Assembly (NCBI RefSeq): GCF_020687545.1 | Contig: NZ_JAJEQX010000008.1 | Coordinates: forward strand, 62,001-126,000 | Direction of reading: 5' to 3' | Length of the DNA stretch: 64,000 bases | Origin: Ruminococcus turbiniformis | GTDB lineage: Bacteria; Bacillota; Clostridia; Lachnospirales; Lachnospiraceae | Part shown: piece by piece, positions 16,834 to 26,041 of the stretch | Layout of the letters: each line of letters opens with the position of its first letter | How positions within the stretch are numbered: position 1 is the stretch's first letter | The notes under the pieces: model-generated | Seen by the model: only the letters and a program-made list of their open reading frames with translations | The model's database searches: none | Told to the model about the DNA's origin: nothing | Made by a program: the position numbers and the translations under genes

Positions 16834-17574
16834 ATGAAAGAGAAAAACATGCTTCAGATATTGAAAGACAGCACGTATACGGTTGTCTTAAGCGGGACCG
16901 GTCTTCTTGGAGAAAGCGGGTATCCGCTCCTGCGGGACGGAGCGGAATCCTATGAGATTGAGGAAAAGTACGGTTATTCTTTTGAAGAGATTTTCAGCAG
17001 CGGATTTTATTCCGCGAGAAAGAACCTTTTTTTCCGTTTTTATAAAGAAGTGATCTTAAAGGCCATGGAGACTCCCCCGGGAAAGGGATTCCTTGCCCTG
17101 AAAACCCTTCAGGATCACGGGCTGATCCACTCGATTATTACCCGGCGCATCGCTGCGCTTGAGGAGAGAGCGGGATGCACAAACGTGGTGAATATGAAAG
17201 GGACGGTGTACGACAATGTGTGTCCGTCCTGCGGCAGACATTATTCCATGGAGTATGTAAGGGACGCGAAGGGTGTTCCGCTCTGTGAAAAATGTCTTGT
17301 GGCGATTCGTCCGCAGGTATGTCTGTTCGGCGAGATGATAGACAACGGGATCATGACCCGGGCGGCTTATGAGGTGGAAAAAGCGGATGTACTGCTTGTG
17401 CTGGGATCCAATCTTACAACCCCGCTGTGCAGTCAGATGCTTCAGTATTACACGGGATCCAATCTGATCCTTGTGACGGATTCCGAGCATTATTCGGATG
17501 AGAAGGCGGATATTGTCGTTTACGGAAGATGCGACGAGTTTTTGTCCGGCCTTGCCGCCGAATGCGTGAAATAA
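16834..17574 (+). CDS. Sirtuin (SIR2)-fold protein lacking the catalytic residues
   Basis: 246 residues with the full outline of a sirtuin. The NAD loop is [15 protein letters not shown] (residues 20-34; family TGAGIS..SGIP.FR). A zinc ribbon C130-x2-C133...C151-x2-C154 is intact, followed by RPQVCLFGE and the closing LGSNLTTPL. The usual TQNID reads TRRIA (103-107), and the catalytic His in the HG motif is Lys122 (NMKGT). A deacetylase cannot work without that His, so this is probably an NAD- or ADP-ribose-binding sensor, or it has a new activity. AAAGGAGGG lies 7 bp before the ATG. gltX follows after 28 bp, likely in the same transcript. No transmembrane segment. Confidence 0.82.
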   Translation: MKEKNMLQILKDSTYTVVLSGTGLLGESGYPLLRDGAESYEIEEKYGYSFEEIFSSGFYSARKNLFFRFYKEVILKAMETPPGKGFLALKTLQDHGLIHSIITRRIAALEERAGCTNVVNMKGTVYDNVCPSCGRHYSMEYVRDAKGVPLCEKCLVAIRPQVCLFGEMIDNGIMTRAAYEVEKADVLLVLGSNLTTPLCSQMLQYYTGSNLILVTDSEHYSDEKADIVVYGRCDEFLSGLAAECVK

Positions 17575-17602
17575 AAATACAGACTTGAATTGGAGAGAAA
17601 AA

Positions 17603-19069
17603 ATGAGCAACAAAGTGAGAACCAGATTCGCTCCGAGCCCGACAGGCCGGATGCATGTGGGAAATTTAAGGACGGCGCTTTACGCGTACCTGATCGCAAA
17701 ACATGAAGGGGGCGACTTTATCCTCCGGGTGGAGGACACCGACCAGGAAAGGTATGTGGAGGGCGCAACCGATATTATATACCGGACACTTGAAAAGACC
17801 GGGCTGATCCACGATGAAGGCCCGGACAGGGACGGAGGATACGGCCCTTATGTGCAGAGCGAACGCCAGGCTTCCGGTATTTATCTGAAGTACGCGAAGC
17901 AGCTTGTGGAGCAGGGAGACGCCTACTACTGTTTCTGTGACAAAGAACGTCTGGAGTCTTTAAAGACTTCTGTCTCCGGGGACGGGACAGACATCGTTGT
18001 ATACGACAAGCACTGCCTCGGACTTTCCAGAGAGGAAGTGGAGGCGAACCTGGCGGCGGGAAAACCGTGGGTGATCCGTCTGAACGTGCCCAACGAAGGC
18101 GAGACGACTTTTCACGACGAGATTTACGGGGATATTACCGTTCCGAACAATGAGCTGGACGATATGATTCTGATCAAATCCGACGGATTCCCGACTTATA
18201 ACTTCGCCAACGTCATTGACGACCATCTCATGGGGATTACCCATGTGGTGAGAGGAAACGAGTATCTGTCCTCGGCACCCAAATACAACAGACTGTATGA
18301 GGCGTTCGGATGGGAGATCCCGGTGTATGTGCACTGTCCTCTGATTACCGATGAGAACCACAAAAAGCTGAGCAAGAGAAGCGGACATTCCTCCTACGAG
18401 GACCTGATCGACCAGGGATTTGTCTCCGAGGCGGTCGTCAACTACGTGGCGCTTCTCGGATGGTGTCCGTCAGACAACCGGGAGATCTTTTCCCTGCAGG
18501 AACTGGTGGAGGCGTTTGACTACAGGCAGATGAGCAAGTCGCCTGCGGTATTCGATACGGTGAAGCTCCGCTGGATGAACGGGGAGTATTTAAAGGCGAT
18601 GGATTTTGACCGGTTCTATGAGATGGCGGAACCGTACATCAAAGAGACGGTGACAAAAGATTATGACCTGAAGAAAATCGCGGCTCTTGTGAAGACGAGA
18701 ATCGAGATCTTCCCGGATATCCGGGAGCAGATCGGTTTCTTCGAGGAACTGCCGGAATATGACAATGAGCTTTACAGACATAAGAAGATGAAGACGGATC
18801 CGGAGAAAGGGCTTGCGCTTCTTGAGGAGGTGCTGCCGATTCTTGAGGCACAGGAAGACTTTGGAAATGACGCGCTGTTCGAGACGCTCAAAGCGTTTGC
18901 AGACGGGAAGGGATATAAGATCGGTTACGTGATGTGGCCTCTGCGCACGGCTGTGTCGGGAAGACAGAACACACCGGGCGGCGCCACCGAGCTGATGGAG
19001 GTTCTCGGAAAAGAAGAGTCTTTACGCAGGATCCGGAAGGGGATTGAAAAGCTGCATGGGACTGAATGA
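17603..19069 (+). CDS. gltX: Glutamyl-tRNA synthetase
   Basis: 488 residues, the usual bacterial size. It charges tRNA-Glu, and in clostridia lacking GlnRS also tRNA-Gln for the amidotransferase route. The class-I HIGH motif reads [11 protein letters not shown] (with FAPSPTG before it) and the KMSKS motif reads [11 protein letters not shown] (near residue 255). The C-terminal anticodon-binding helices end in [13 protein letters not shown] chose the ATG at 17603, preceded by GGAGAG at 17592-17597, over an in-frame TTG at 17585. The 3' end overlaps the helicase gene by 14 bp. No T-box leader is visible upstream. Confidence 0.96.
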   Translation: MSNKVRTRFAPSPTGRMHVGNLRTALYAYLIAKHEGGDFILRVEDTDQERYVEGATDIIYRTLEKTGLIHDEGPDRDGGYGPYVQSERQASGIYLKYAKQLVEQGDAYYCFCDKERLESLKTSVSGDGTDIVVYDKHCLGLSREEVEANLAAGKPWVIRLNVPNEGETTFHDEIYGDITVPNNELDDMILIKSDGFPTYNFANVIDDHLMGITHVVRGNEYLSSAPKYNRLYEAFGWEIPVYVHCPLITDENHKKLSKRSGHSSYEDLIDQGFVSEAVVNYVALLGWCPSDNREIFSLQELVEAFDYRQMSKSPAVFDTVKLRWMNGEYLKAMDFDRFYEMAEPYIKETVTKDYDLKKIAALVKTRIEIFPDIREQIGFFEELPEYDNELYRHKKMKTDPEKGLALLEEVLPILEAQEDFGNDALFETLKAFADGKGYKIGYVMWPLRTAVSGRQNTPGGATELMEVLGKEESLRRIRKGIEKLHGTE

Positions 19070-20894
19070 AGCACAGAAAAAAGCGGTTATGCATGAAAAG
19101 GGGCCCTGCCAGGTACTGGCAGGGCCCGGTTCCGGAAAGACGCTTACAATCGTGAGCCGGATCCGGCATCTGATCGAAGACTGCGGCGTAAAGCCGGAAG
19201 AGATCCTGGTCGTCACGTTTACCAGATACGCTGCGGCCGGCATGAAAGAACGCCTCTGCGATCTGATGGGCAGAAAGAATATTCCCGTGACGGCTGGTAC
19301 GTTTCACGGGATTTATTATGGGATTCTGAAGTGGGCGTACCGGATCGGACAGGAGAATATTCTCTCGGAGGAGGAAAAATACCAGATTCTCAGATCTGTC
19401 ATCGGCAGGCTTGAGATCGAAGTTCCGGAGGAGGAGGACTTCCTGGGGGACATTGCCGGAGAGATCGGGAAGGTCAAAAATAACCGGCTTGATATTGAAG
19501 AGTTTGTCTCGTCAAAGTGTCCGGCGGAAAATTTCCGGGATCTGTACCGCGAGTATGAGGCGCAGCGCAAATCTATGAGAAAGATCGATTTTGACGATAT
19601 GCTTGTGACATGCCGGGAGCTTTTTGTGTCGCGGCCGGACGTGCTCGCGCTCTGGCAGAAGAAGTTCCGGTATATCCTTATCGATGAGTTTCAGGATATC
19701 AACCGGGTTCAGTACGACGTGATCCGGATGCTTGCGCTGCCGGAGAACAATCTTTTTGTAGTGGGGGACGATGACCAGGCGATCTACGGGTTCCGGGGTG
19801 CGGATTCCGAGCTGATGTTTCAGTTTCTGAAGGACTATCCGGAGGCGAAACAGATCACGCTGGCCACGAATTACCGCTCCACAGGCAACGTTGTCCGTAA
19901 CTCCCTGAAAGTGATCCGGAACAATGAGGTGCGTTTCGAGAAAGATCTTAAGGCCGCGAAAGGCGACGGAGCGTATGTCCATGTCCAGGAGCTCAAAGAT
20001 CCGAATGAGGAGGCGCAGTATGCGGCGGACGAGATCGAAAAGAGAATCGACGAGGGGGTTCCGCCTGAGGAAATCGCCGTCCTGTTCCGGATTCATACGG
20101 ATGCAAGGCCCGTGGCGGAGGAACTGGTAAAGCGGCATATCACGTTTCAGATGAAGGAGCGCCTGCCGAATCTGTACGACCATTTTATTGCAAAGGACAT
20201 CCGGGCCTATCTGCGGCTGGCGTCGGGAGAGCGGAACAGGAGCGATTTCCTGCTTGTCATGAACCGGCCGAAACGGTACATCGGCAGAGACAGCCTGTCC
20301 GGCGGGGAGCCGTCCTTTGAGAGCCTGCGCAAATTCTACTGTGACAAAGACTGGATGATGGACCGTATCGATCAGTTTGAGTGGGACGTGAAAATGCTCT
20401 CGCGCATGGCCCCCTATGCGGCCATCCAGTATATCCGGAAGCGCATCGGATATGATGATTATCTGAAAGATTACGCCTACACTCACAACGTGGAGCGGTC
20501 AGATCTGAATGAAATCCTCGCCGAGATCGCGGAGGCGGCCAGGCCGTTTTCCACCATTGAGGCGTGGTTTCGGCATATCGAGGAGTACACGGAGATGCTG
20601 CGGCAGAAAGAGCGGCGGAGAAACAGCGGCGGAGAGGGTGTCCGGCTTATGACACTGCACGCCTCCAAGGGGCTGGAGTTTGACACGGTGCTTCTCATTC
20701 AGGCGAACGAGGGGAGAATTCCCTACAGAAAGGCGAAGACGGACCGGGAGACGGAAGAGGAGAGAAGGCTGTTTTATGTGGGGATGACGCGGGCAAAAGA
20801 AGTACTGAAAATCTGCTGCACGGCAGAAAAAAGCGGGAAAGAGACTTCTCCCTCCCGCTTTGTAGATGAGCTGCTCTCTGAAGAGGAGGCATAA
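19056..20894 (+). CDS. UvrD/PcrA-like superfamily 1 DNA helicase, short form
   Basis: 612 residues, shorter than PcrA (about 730). Motif I is [11 protein letters not shown], Ia [71 protein letters not shown] and [15 protein letters not shown], so it should be an active 3'-5' helicase. The 2B domain and C-terminal tail are reduced. The ATG at 19056 ([11 protein letters not shown], a typical start for this family) overlaps the gltX end; an in-frame TTG at 19044 is unlikely. Related clostridia carry similar short helicases beside full PcrA, but its specific task is unknown. Confidence 0.9.
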   Translation: MGLNEAQKKAVMHEKGPCQVLAGPGSGKTLTIVSRIRHLIEDCGVKPEEILVVTFTRYAAAGMKERLCDLMGRKNIPVTAGTFHGIYYGILKWAYRIGQENILSEEEKYQILRSVIGRLEIEVPEEEDFLGDIAGEIGKVKNNRLDIEEFVSSKCPAENFRDLYREYEAQRKSMRKIDFDDMLVTCRELFVSRPDVLALWQKKFRYILIDEFQDINRVQYDVIRMLALPENNLFVVGDDDQAIYGFRGADSELMFQFLKDYPEAKQITLATNYRSTGNVVRNSLKVIRNNEVRFEKDLKAAKGDGAYVHVQELKDPNEEAQYAADEIEKRIDEGVPPEEIAVLFRIHTDARPVAEELVKRHITFQMKERLPNLYDHFIAKDIRAYLRLASGERNRSDFLLVMNRPKRYIGRDSLSGGEPSFESLRKFYCDKDWMMDRIDQFEWDVKMLSRMAPYAAIQYIRKRIGYDDYLKDYAYTHNVERSDLNEILAEIAEAARPFSTIEAWFRHIEEYTEMLRQKERRRNSGGEGVRLMTLHASKGLEFDTVLLIQANEGRIPYRKAKTDRETEEERRLFYVGMTRAKEVLKICCTAEKSGKETSPSRFVDELLSEEEA

Positions 20895-20897
20895 ATT

Positions 20898-21218
20898 TTA
20901 CTCTGTCTCCTCTTCTTCGTCCAGTTCATCCAGGTCGATATCGCCGAATTCCAGACTTTCCGCCCAGCTGTCAAAGGCCGCGGATACCCGCTCGAATTCA
21001 TCGTCATCAGTGATGTTCTCAATATCCGGCTCCTCGTCTTCGCCGCGGTCGATCAGACGGTACAGATAGACCTGTCCCTCATCGCTGCCGCCTGTTGGGG
21101 AAAGCGCGATATAGCTTTGTCCTTCCGTCTCCAGAACGGTCAGAACTTCGCATTCCAGCTCCTCGTCGTTGTCAAGAGTCAGTGTTACGGTGAGTGATTC
21201 CAGTTCGTTGTAATTCAT
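20898..21218 (-). CDS. DUF1292 family protein
   Basis: 106 residues, very acidic. The core is NYNELESLTVTLTLDNDEEL, then SYIALSP and GQVYLYRLI, matching the DUF1292 (YrzB-like) family, which has no defined activity. The C-terminus is a string of Asp/Glu. The start at 21218 has AAGGAG before it; longer upstream extensions have no such site. It is convergent with the helicase gene and only three bases separate the stops. A possible promoter is TTGCTT-17-TACCAT (minus strand, 21266-21294). GAAGAGGAG in the helicase end and CTCCTCTTC in this gene could pair to form a shared 3' hairpin. Confidence 0.8.
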   Translation of the reverse strand: MNYNELESLTVTLTLDNDEELECEVLTVLETEGQSYIALSPTGGSDEGQVYLYRLIDRGEDEEPDIENITDDDEFERVSAAFDSWAESLEFGDIDLDELDEEEETE

Positions 21219-21265
21219 GTTTTTTCTCCTTTTTATGGTGCCCGCGCAGGCGGTTTTCTGTCTTG

Positions 21266-21294
21266 ATGGTAGCAGATGGAAATGGAAAAAGCAA
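21266..21294 (-). promoter_or_regulatory. Possible promoter of the DUF1292 gene
   Basis: On the minus strand TTGCTT and TACCAT are 17 bp apart, about 48 bp before the start codon. The -10 is a weak match. Confidence 0.4.
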
Positions 21295-21319
21295 GAGACA
21301 ACATGCATCCCAATATCTA

Positions 21320-21347
21320 TTGACATTCCCCCGAAACACGGTAGAAT
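21320..21347 (+). promoter_or_regulatory. Promoter of the binding-protein / GlgX-like operon
   Basis: TTGACA (21320-21325), 16 bp, TAGAAT (21342-21347), about 44 bp before the lipoprotein ATG. Confidence 0.8.
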
Positions 21348-21390
21348 GAAAATATGGACATTGGAAAATATACAGACAAGAGGAAATCAG

Positions 21391-22395
21391 ATGAAAAAAA
21401 AGAGTATGTTTTTTTTATTGCTCGCAGTTTTTGCGGCAGTTTTTATTTCAGGATGCAAGCAGAATGTGGGTACGCCTGAGGATAATCCGGTTTCAGAAGA
21501 GACAGAGGATGAGGGGGAAACGGAAGACAGACTGACACAGGAAGGTCGGGTCTTCGGAATCAGTATGCCTGATCTGTCCGTTCCCTATTACCAGGTGCTG
21601 CGTGATTCGGTGAAGTCCGCGGTGGAAGAGGAAGGCGGGCAGGTGTCTGTAAAAGATGCGGGAGGAGATCCCGTTCAGCAGAATACGCAGATCCAGGAAC
21701 TGATCGACGAAGGGGTAGATCTTGTGTTTGTGTGTCCTGCTGATCCGTCAGAGATTACATCAGCACTGGAAGCGCTTGACGGGGCGGATATCCCTGTGGT
21801 CAACCTGTCCACCCGCGTGGAAAATACGGATCTTGTGGAGGCGTATATCGGCGCGGATGACTATAACGCAGGGAAAGTCTGCGGGGATGATCTGAAGCTG
21901 AAATTTCCGGACGGGGGAAAAATTGCGATTGTGGAGAGCCCCTCGGTAGATCTTGTCAACGAGAGAATTACAGGGTTTGAAGAAGCGGTGTCAAACAGCG
22001 GATTTGAAGTCGCTGCAAGAATTGACGTGGAAGGGGATATGAGCGTGATCGAAAGCGGACTTGCGCAGGTGCTCGCAGAAGGTGATCTGGACGCGATTAT
22101 GTGCGGGGATGATAAAATGGCCCTGGAAGTGCTCGATGTGCTCGAGGAGACGGGAAGAAACGATGTTCTCGTGTACAGTGTGGGAGGCGCGCCGGATATC
22201 AAGGCGGCTATTGCGGATTATTCGAGCCCCATGGAAGGGACGGGCGCTCTTTCACCCATCAATATGGGAAAGACAGCGGCGAAAACCGCGATGGCGGTTC
22301 TGGACGGCAGCGTGTATGAAGCAGAAACCTATGTAGAGACGTTCTTTATTAACAGAGACAATATTGACATGTATGGAACAGATGGCTGGCAGTGA
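21391..22395 (+). CDS. Sugar-type substrate-binding lipoprotein (RbsB-like), without transporter partners
   Basis: 334 residues. The signal peptide MKKKSMFFLLLAVF... ends in the lipobox FISGC with Cys22. After an acidic linker the periplasmic-binding-protein type-1 fold starts at FGISMPDLSVPYYQVLRDSV, and VSVKDAGGDPVQQNTQIQEL and DLVFVCPADPSE are the conserved ribose/galactose-binder segments. The C-terminus retains ALSPINMGKTAAKTA. No permease or ATPase gene is nearby, so it may feed a transporter encoded elsewhere or act as a receptor. AGAGGA precedes the ATG at 21391; a longer frame to 21217 has no support. Its stop is 14 bp before the next gene. Confidence 0.88.
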   Translation: MKKKSMFFLLLAVFAAVFISGCKQNVGTPEDNPVSEETEDEGETEDRLTQEGRVFGISMPDLSVPYYQVLRDSVKSAVEEEGGQVSVKDAGGDPVQQNTQIQELIDEGVDLVFVCPADPSEITSALEALDGADIPVVNLSTRVENTDLVEAYIGADDYNAGKVCGDDLKLKFPDGGKIAIVESPSVDLVNERITGFEEAVSNSGFEVAARIDVEGDMSVIESGLAQVLAEGDLDAIMCGDDKMALEVLDVLEETGRNDVLVYSVGGAPDIKAAIADYSSPMEGTGALSPINMGKTAAKTAMAVLDGSVYEAETYVETFFINRDNIDMYGTDGWQ

Positions 22396-22409
22396 GAAAG
22401 GAACGGAGA

Positions 22410-24200
22410 ATGAGAAAAGAAAGAGGAAAGCCGCAGCCTTTTGGCGCGGCGGTTGAGGGGCAGCGCGTGAATTTTGCAGTTCAGGTGCCCGCGGGGAAAT
22501 CGTGTGAACTTCTTTTGTACCGGGAAGGAAAGAAGGAGCCGGAACATGTCTTCGAGATGCCGGAAGAGGAAGGCATCGGCGAAGTCCGCTTCATGTGTCT
22601 TGCAGAGATCAATGCGGAGAAATACGAGTATAATTACAGAATCGGGGGAAAGGTATGTCTGGACCCGTATGTCAGGGAGATTGCGGGAAAGAAGACGTTC
22701 GGGAAAAAGAAAGAGATAGCAGAACATGAGATCCGGGGGAAGATCGTTTCTCCCGGGTACGACTGGGAGAACGATAAAAGGCTCCATCTTCCGTGGAATG
22801 AAGTGGTTGCCTACAGTCTTCATGTGAGAGGTTTTACAAAACACAGTTCATCCAGGGCGCGCCACAAAGGCACGTATCTCGGAATTGTGGAAAAACTCCC
22901 CTATCTGAAGGAGCTGGGCATCAACCAGATTCAGTGTATGCCGGTTTACGAGTTTGAGGAGTGTACCGGAACAAAGATCAATTACTGGGGATATGGCCCG
23001 GCTTATTATTTTGCGCCGAAAGAGGCGTATGCGTCAGGCCGCTCTGCTGTAAAAGAATTAAAAGACATGATAAAGGCCTGCCATAAAGAGGGGATCGAAG
23101 TGGTGCTGGAGATGCCGTTTGTCCCGGAAATAGGAGCGGGGACGGCTCTGGAGTGCCTCCGTTTCTATATGCTGGAGTACCATGTGGACGGTTTTGTCCT
23201 GAATCCGTACAACGTGCCGTGGGAGATGATGAATGAGGACCCGCTTTTAAAGGACGTGAAGCTGATGAGGAAAGACGACGCCTTTCAGAATGTCATGCGC
23301 CGGTTCCTCAAAGGTGATGAAAATATGGTCAGCGATGTGATGTGGGCGCTGCGGCACAACTCCGCATCCGACGGGAAGTGCAACTATATCACCGCGCAGA
23401 CAGGATTCACCCTGTGGGATCTTGTATCCTATGACAGCAAGCATAACGAGGCAAACGGGGAGAACAACACAGACGGCCCGGATTATAACTACAGCTGGAA
23501 CTGCGGCGCTGAGGGCCCCAGCAGAAAGCGGGCCGTACAGAACTTAAGGAACAGCCAGGTGAGAAATGCCTTCCAGCTTCTCCTTACTGCCCAGGGAACG
23601 CCCTGCCTTCTTGCGGGAGATGAGTTCTGCAACAGTCAGAAAGGGAATAATAATGTATACTGTCAGGACAATGAAACCGGCTGGGTGGACTGGAGCAGGC
23701 TGAAGTCGGATGACTCTCTGTTTTGCTACGTGAAAGCACTGATCGCTTTTCGGAAAAAACATCCCTGTCTCCACAGAAAAGAGGAGCTGAAAGGGCTGGA
23801 CCGCACAGCCTGCGGAGTTCCGGACGTATCCTACCACGGAGAAAACGCATGGCAGGTCAAAGCCGATGTGTCCAGCCGGCAGCTGGGAGTTCTCTACTCC
23901 GGAGCCGGCGTAAATGACGACGAGTGCTTTGCCGCATATAATATGCACTGGCTGCCGCACACGTACGCGCTTCCTTCTCCGGGAAAGGGGAAACACTGGT
24001 GTCTGGCGGCGGACACACGGCAGGGATTTCTGGATCAGCCGGCCGCACTGGATAATCAGAAAAGCATTGAGCTGAAAGAGAGGAGTATTGTGCTTCTGGT
24101 GAGCGCGAAGACGGAAAAGAGGCCGCTTCCGCCGAAAAGGGAAAAGTCCGGAACAAAGAAAACTCCGGAGAAGAAAGAGCCAGAACAGGAGAGACAATGA
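22410..24200 (+). CDS. GlgX/isoamylase-like GH13 protein that has lost its catalytic residues
   Basis: 596 residues. An N-terminal CBM48-like part (PQPFGAAVEGQRVNFAVQVP) is followed by a barrel that matches glycogen-debranching enzymes in many places: NYWGYGPAYYFAPKEAYAS, FLKGDENMV, GFTLWDLVSYDSKHNEANGE, NYSWNCGAEGPS and GTPCLLAGDE. Yet the three catalytic sites are gone. The nucleophile motif GFRFD reads GFVLN (23190-23204), the segment that should hold the acid/base Glu reads KLMRKDD, and the CHD stabiliser reads AQT in NYITAQTGFTL. The first motif DVVxNH is also EMPFVP. It probably binds glucan without cutting it. The tail is Lys/Pro-rich. ATG at 22410 has GGAACGGAGA before it. Confidence 0.82.
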   Translation: MRKERGKPQPFGAAVEGQRVNFAVQVPAGKSCELLLYREGKKEPEHVFEMPEEEGIGEVRFMCLAEINAEKYEYNYRIGGKVCLDPYVREIAGKKTFGKKKEIAEHEIRGKIVSPGYDWENDKRLHLPWNEVVAYSLHVRGFTKHSSSRARHKGTYLGIVEKLPYLKELGINQIQCMPVYEFEECTGTKINYWGYGPAYYFAPKEAYASGRSAVKELKDMIKACHKEGIEVVLEMPFVPEIGAGTALECLRFYMLEYHVDGFVLNPYNVPWEMMNEDPLLKDVKLMRKDDAFQNVMRRFLKGDENMVSDVMWALRHNSASDGKCNYITAQTGFTLWDLVSYDSKHNEANGENNTDGPDYNYSWNCGAEGPSRKRAVQNLRNSQVRNAFQLLLTAQGTPCLLAGDEFCNSQKGNNNVYCQDNETGWVDWSRLKSDDSLFCYVKALIAFRKKHPCLHRKEELKGLDRTACGVPDVSYHGENAWQVKADVSSRQLGVLYSGAGVNDDECFAAYNMHWLPHTYALPSPGKGKHWCLAADTRQGFLDQPAALDNQKSIELKERSIVLLVSAKTEKRPLPPKREKSGTKKTPEKKEPEQERQ

Positions 24201-24808
24201 AAGCAATCAGGCATTTTTGCACAATCACAAAACATAAAATCATCGTCATGAGAGAGTGTTTCAAGGTGGGGCTGTACCGCCAGGGACTTCTCCATGACCT
24301 CTCGAAATACAGTCTTACCGAGTTCCGTGTCGGGTGTAAATACTATCAGGGGACGAGAAGCCCCAACAATGCCGAGCGGGAGGACAAAGGCTATTCTTCC
24401 GCATGGCTTCACCATAAGGGGAGAAACAAACATCACTACGAGTACTGGATCGATTACAGCCTGGACGGGGAGAGACTGCTGGCGGGTATGAAGATGCCGG
24501 TCCGGTATGTGGTGGAGATGTTTCTTGACCGGATCGCGGCGAGCAAGGTGTACAAGGGAAACGCATATAAAGACAGCGATCCTCTGGAATACTACGAGAA
24601 CGGAAAAGCGGGCGAACTGATGCATCCGGAGACAAGAGCGCTCCTTGAGCGTCTTCTTCACATGCTTGCGAAATACGGGGAAGAGCGGACGTACCGGTAT
24701 ATCCGGAGAGAAGTTCTCAAAAGGAAGCGGGTGAGCTTTCGGCTCCGCCCGCTTAAGAGACTTAATAGAAAACGTCCGGCAGGATCATTCCGGGTAGTAA
24801 AGCTGTGA
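24197..24808 (+). CDS. DUF5662 family protein
   Basis: 203 residues, overlapping the previous stop by ATGA, so translationally coupled to the GlgX-like gene. It carries a His/Asp pattern like an HD-type metal site: GLLHDLSKYSLTEF (residues 30-43) and WLHHKGRNKHHYEYW (residues 69-83). I recognise the DUF5662 family, common in gut Firmicutes, without known activity. A phosphohydrolase role is possible because of the HD-like motif, but that is inference. The C-terminus is strongly basic (RREVLKRKR). The 3' end overlaps luxS on the other strand by 24 bp. Confidence 0.85.
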   Translation: MKAIRHFCTITKHKIIVMRECFKVGLYRQGLLHDLSKYSLTEFRVGCKYYQGTRSPNNAEREDKGYSSAWLHHKGRNKHHYEYWIDYSLDGERLLAGMKMPVRYVVEMFLDRIAASKVYKGNAYKDSDPLEYYENGKAGELMHPETRALLERLLHMLAKYGEERTYRYIRREVLKRKRVSFRLRPLKRLNRKRPAGSFRVVKL

Positions 24809-25270
24809 ATCCTGGATATCCGTCAGCACATCGGAGAGATATTTTTTCGCCAGAAAGCGCGCCATCGGCAGGTTCATATCAAGGTAGTTTCCGCAGTCCC
24901 TTGCGGACGCCCCGGGAATCTCGCCCTCGTAGGATGCGATGAACTCGAACATCTCCTTCATAAGGGGAACAATGTCGCGGGAACCAAAGTCTCCGGCAAG
25001 GAGAAGATAGAATCCGGTCCGGCACCCCATGGGCCCGAAATAGAGAACCTGATCTTTATATTTTTCATGATTTCTCAAAAAAGTTGCTCCCAGATGTTCG
25101 ATCGTGTGTATCTCGGCCGTATTCATGACCGGTTCCTCGTTGGGATTCGTCATACGGATATCGAAGGTGGTGATGACGGCATCCCCCGCACGGTCCTTTC
25201 TTGATACATAGAGGCCCGGCACAAGGCGGATGTGGTCGATGGTGAAGCTGGTGATTTTATTCATGTTCAT
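24785..25270 (-). CDS. luxS: S-ribosylhomocysteine lyase (LuxS)
   Basis: 161 residues. It splits S-ribosylhomocysteine into homocysteine and the precursor of autoinducer AI-2, recycling the methyl cycle. The metal ligands are His55 and His59 in HTIEHL and the Cys in ARDCGNY; the second active-site Cys is in GPMGCRTGFY. All are present, so it should be active. Two in-frame ATGs (25270, 25264) are possible; I used the first. No pfs or methionine-cycle gene lies next to it. Its 3' end overlaps DUF5662. Confidence 0.96.
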   Translation of the reverse strand: MNMNKITSFTIDHIRLVPGLYVSRKDRAGDAVITTFDIRMTNPNEEPVMNTAEIHTIEHLGATFLRNHEKYKDQVLYFGPMGCRTGFYLLLAGDFGSRDIVPLMKEMFEFIASYEGEIPGASARDCGNYLDMNLPMARFLAKKYLSDVLTDIQDSQLYYPE

Positions 25271-25310
25271 TGTCTGTAATCATTCCTTTCCCGATCTTTA
25301 TCTCTGTCTT

Positions 25311-25343
25311 GTCTATTATAGACTTGCGGAAGGAAAAAGACAA
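25311..25343 (-). promoter_or_regulatory. luxS promoter in the divergent luxS/phosphatase spacer
   Basis: On the minus strand TTGTCT, 17 bp and TATAAT (complement of 25315-25320). The -10 lies in a palindrome, GTCTATTATAGAC (25311-25323), so the site is symmetric and may also serve the plus-strand gene at 25366. The whole divergent spacer is only 95 bp. Confidence 0.7.
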
Positions 25344-25365
25344 TGCCTGAAAGGAGAAGACATAT

Positions 25366-26016
25366 ATGATGCTATATATTGTGCGCCACGGTGAGACAGA
25401 CTGGAACCGGAAGCACAGAGTACAGGGACACACGGACATCCCGTTAAATGACTACGGCAGGCATCTGGCCCGTGAAACAGCGGAGGGAATGAAGGATGTG
25501 AAAATCGACATGGCCTTTACAAGCCCTCTTCTCAGAGCCCGCGAGACCGCGCAGATTATTTTGGGAGAGCGGGACGTGCCGCTGATTGACGAGCCCCGGA
25601 TTCAGGAGATCGGATTCGGATGCTATGAAGGGGTCTTAAGCGGCGGGGAATGCAGAAGCCCGGAAAGTGAGGCGTTCGACCTCTTTTTTACGGATACGGG
25701 AAACTACCTGCCGCCGGAAGGGGCGGAGAGTGTGGAGGATCTCTACGCCAGAACCGGGGAGTTTCTGCGGGAACTCTCCGACAGAGAGAAGACGGATCTG
25801 GCAGAGAAAAGTATCCTTATCTCCACCCACGGAGCTGCCATGACCGCGATTCTGAACCGGATTCGGGGGAACGTTTCCGTATCCGGGTTCTGGAAGAACG
25901 AAGTTCCTCCGAACTGCTCTGTGACAATGGTCCGTGTAAGCGGCGGACAGATGGAGATTGTGAAGGAAGGCATGATTTTTTACCGGGAAAAAGTAAAAAA
26001 ATGGAAAACCGTATAA
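25366..26016 (+). CDS. Histidine phosphatase family protein (phosphoglycerate-mutase-like)
   Basis: 216 residues. The catalytic RHGE motif is at IVRHGETDWNRKHRVQGH (residues 6-10 for the core), with the second active-site His in LISTHGAAMTA and the Arg in LLRARETAQ. Members dephosphorylate sugars, cobalamin precursors or proteins; true dPGM activity is unlikely, because a separate cofactor-independent mutase (gpmI) is encoded at 55905. GGAG lies upstream of ATG 25366, and a second ATG follows directly. It is 26 bp from the next gene and probably shares its transcript. Confidence 0.88.
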   Translation: MMLYIVRHGETDWNRKHRVQGHTDIPLNDYGRHLARETAEGMKDVKIDMAFTSPLLRARETAQIILGERDVPLIDEPRIQEIGFGCYEGVLSGGECRSPESEAFDLFFTDTGNYLPPEGAESVEDLYARTGEFLRELSDREKTDLAEKSILISTHGAAMTAILNRIRGNVSVSGFWKNEVPPNCSVTMVRVSGGQMEIVKEGMIFYREKVKKWKTV

Positions 26017-26041
26017 AAAAGTCGGAAGGCGGTGAAATATT

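Noticed and set aside
17575-17602. T-box leader before gltX
   Set aside because: The gap to the previous gene is only 28 bp and shows no T-box sequence or terminator.
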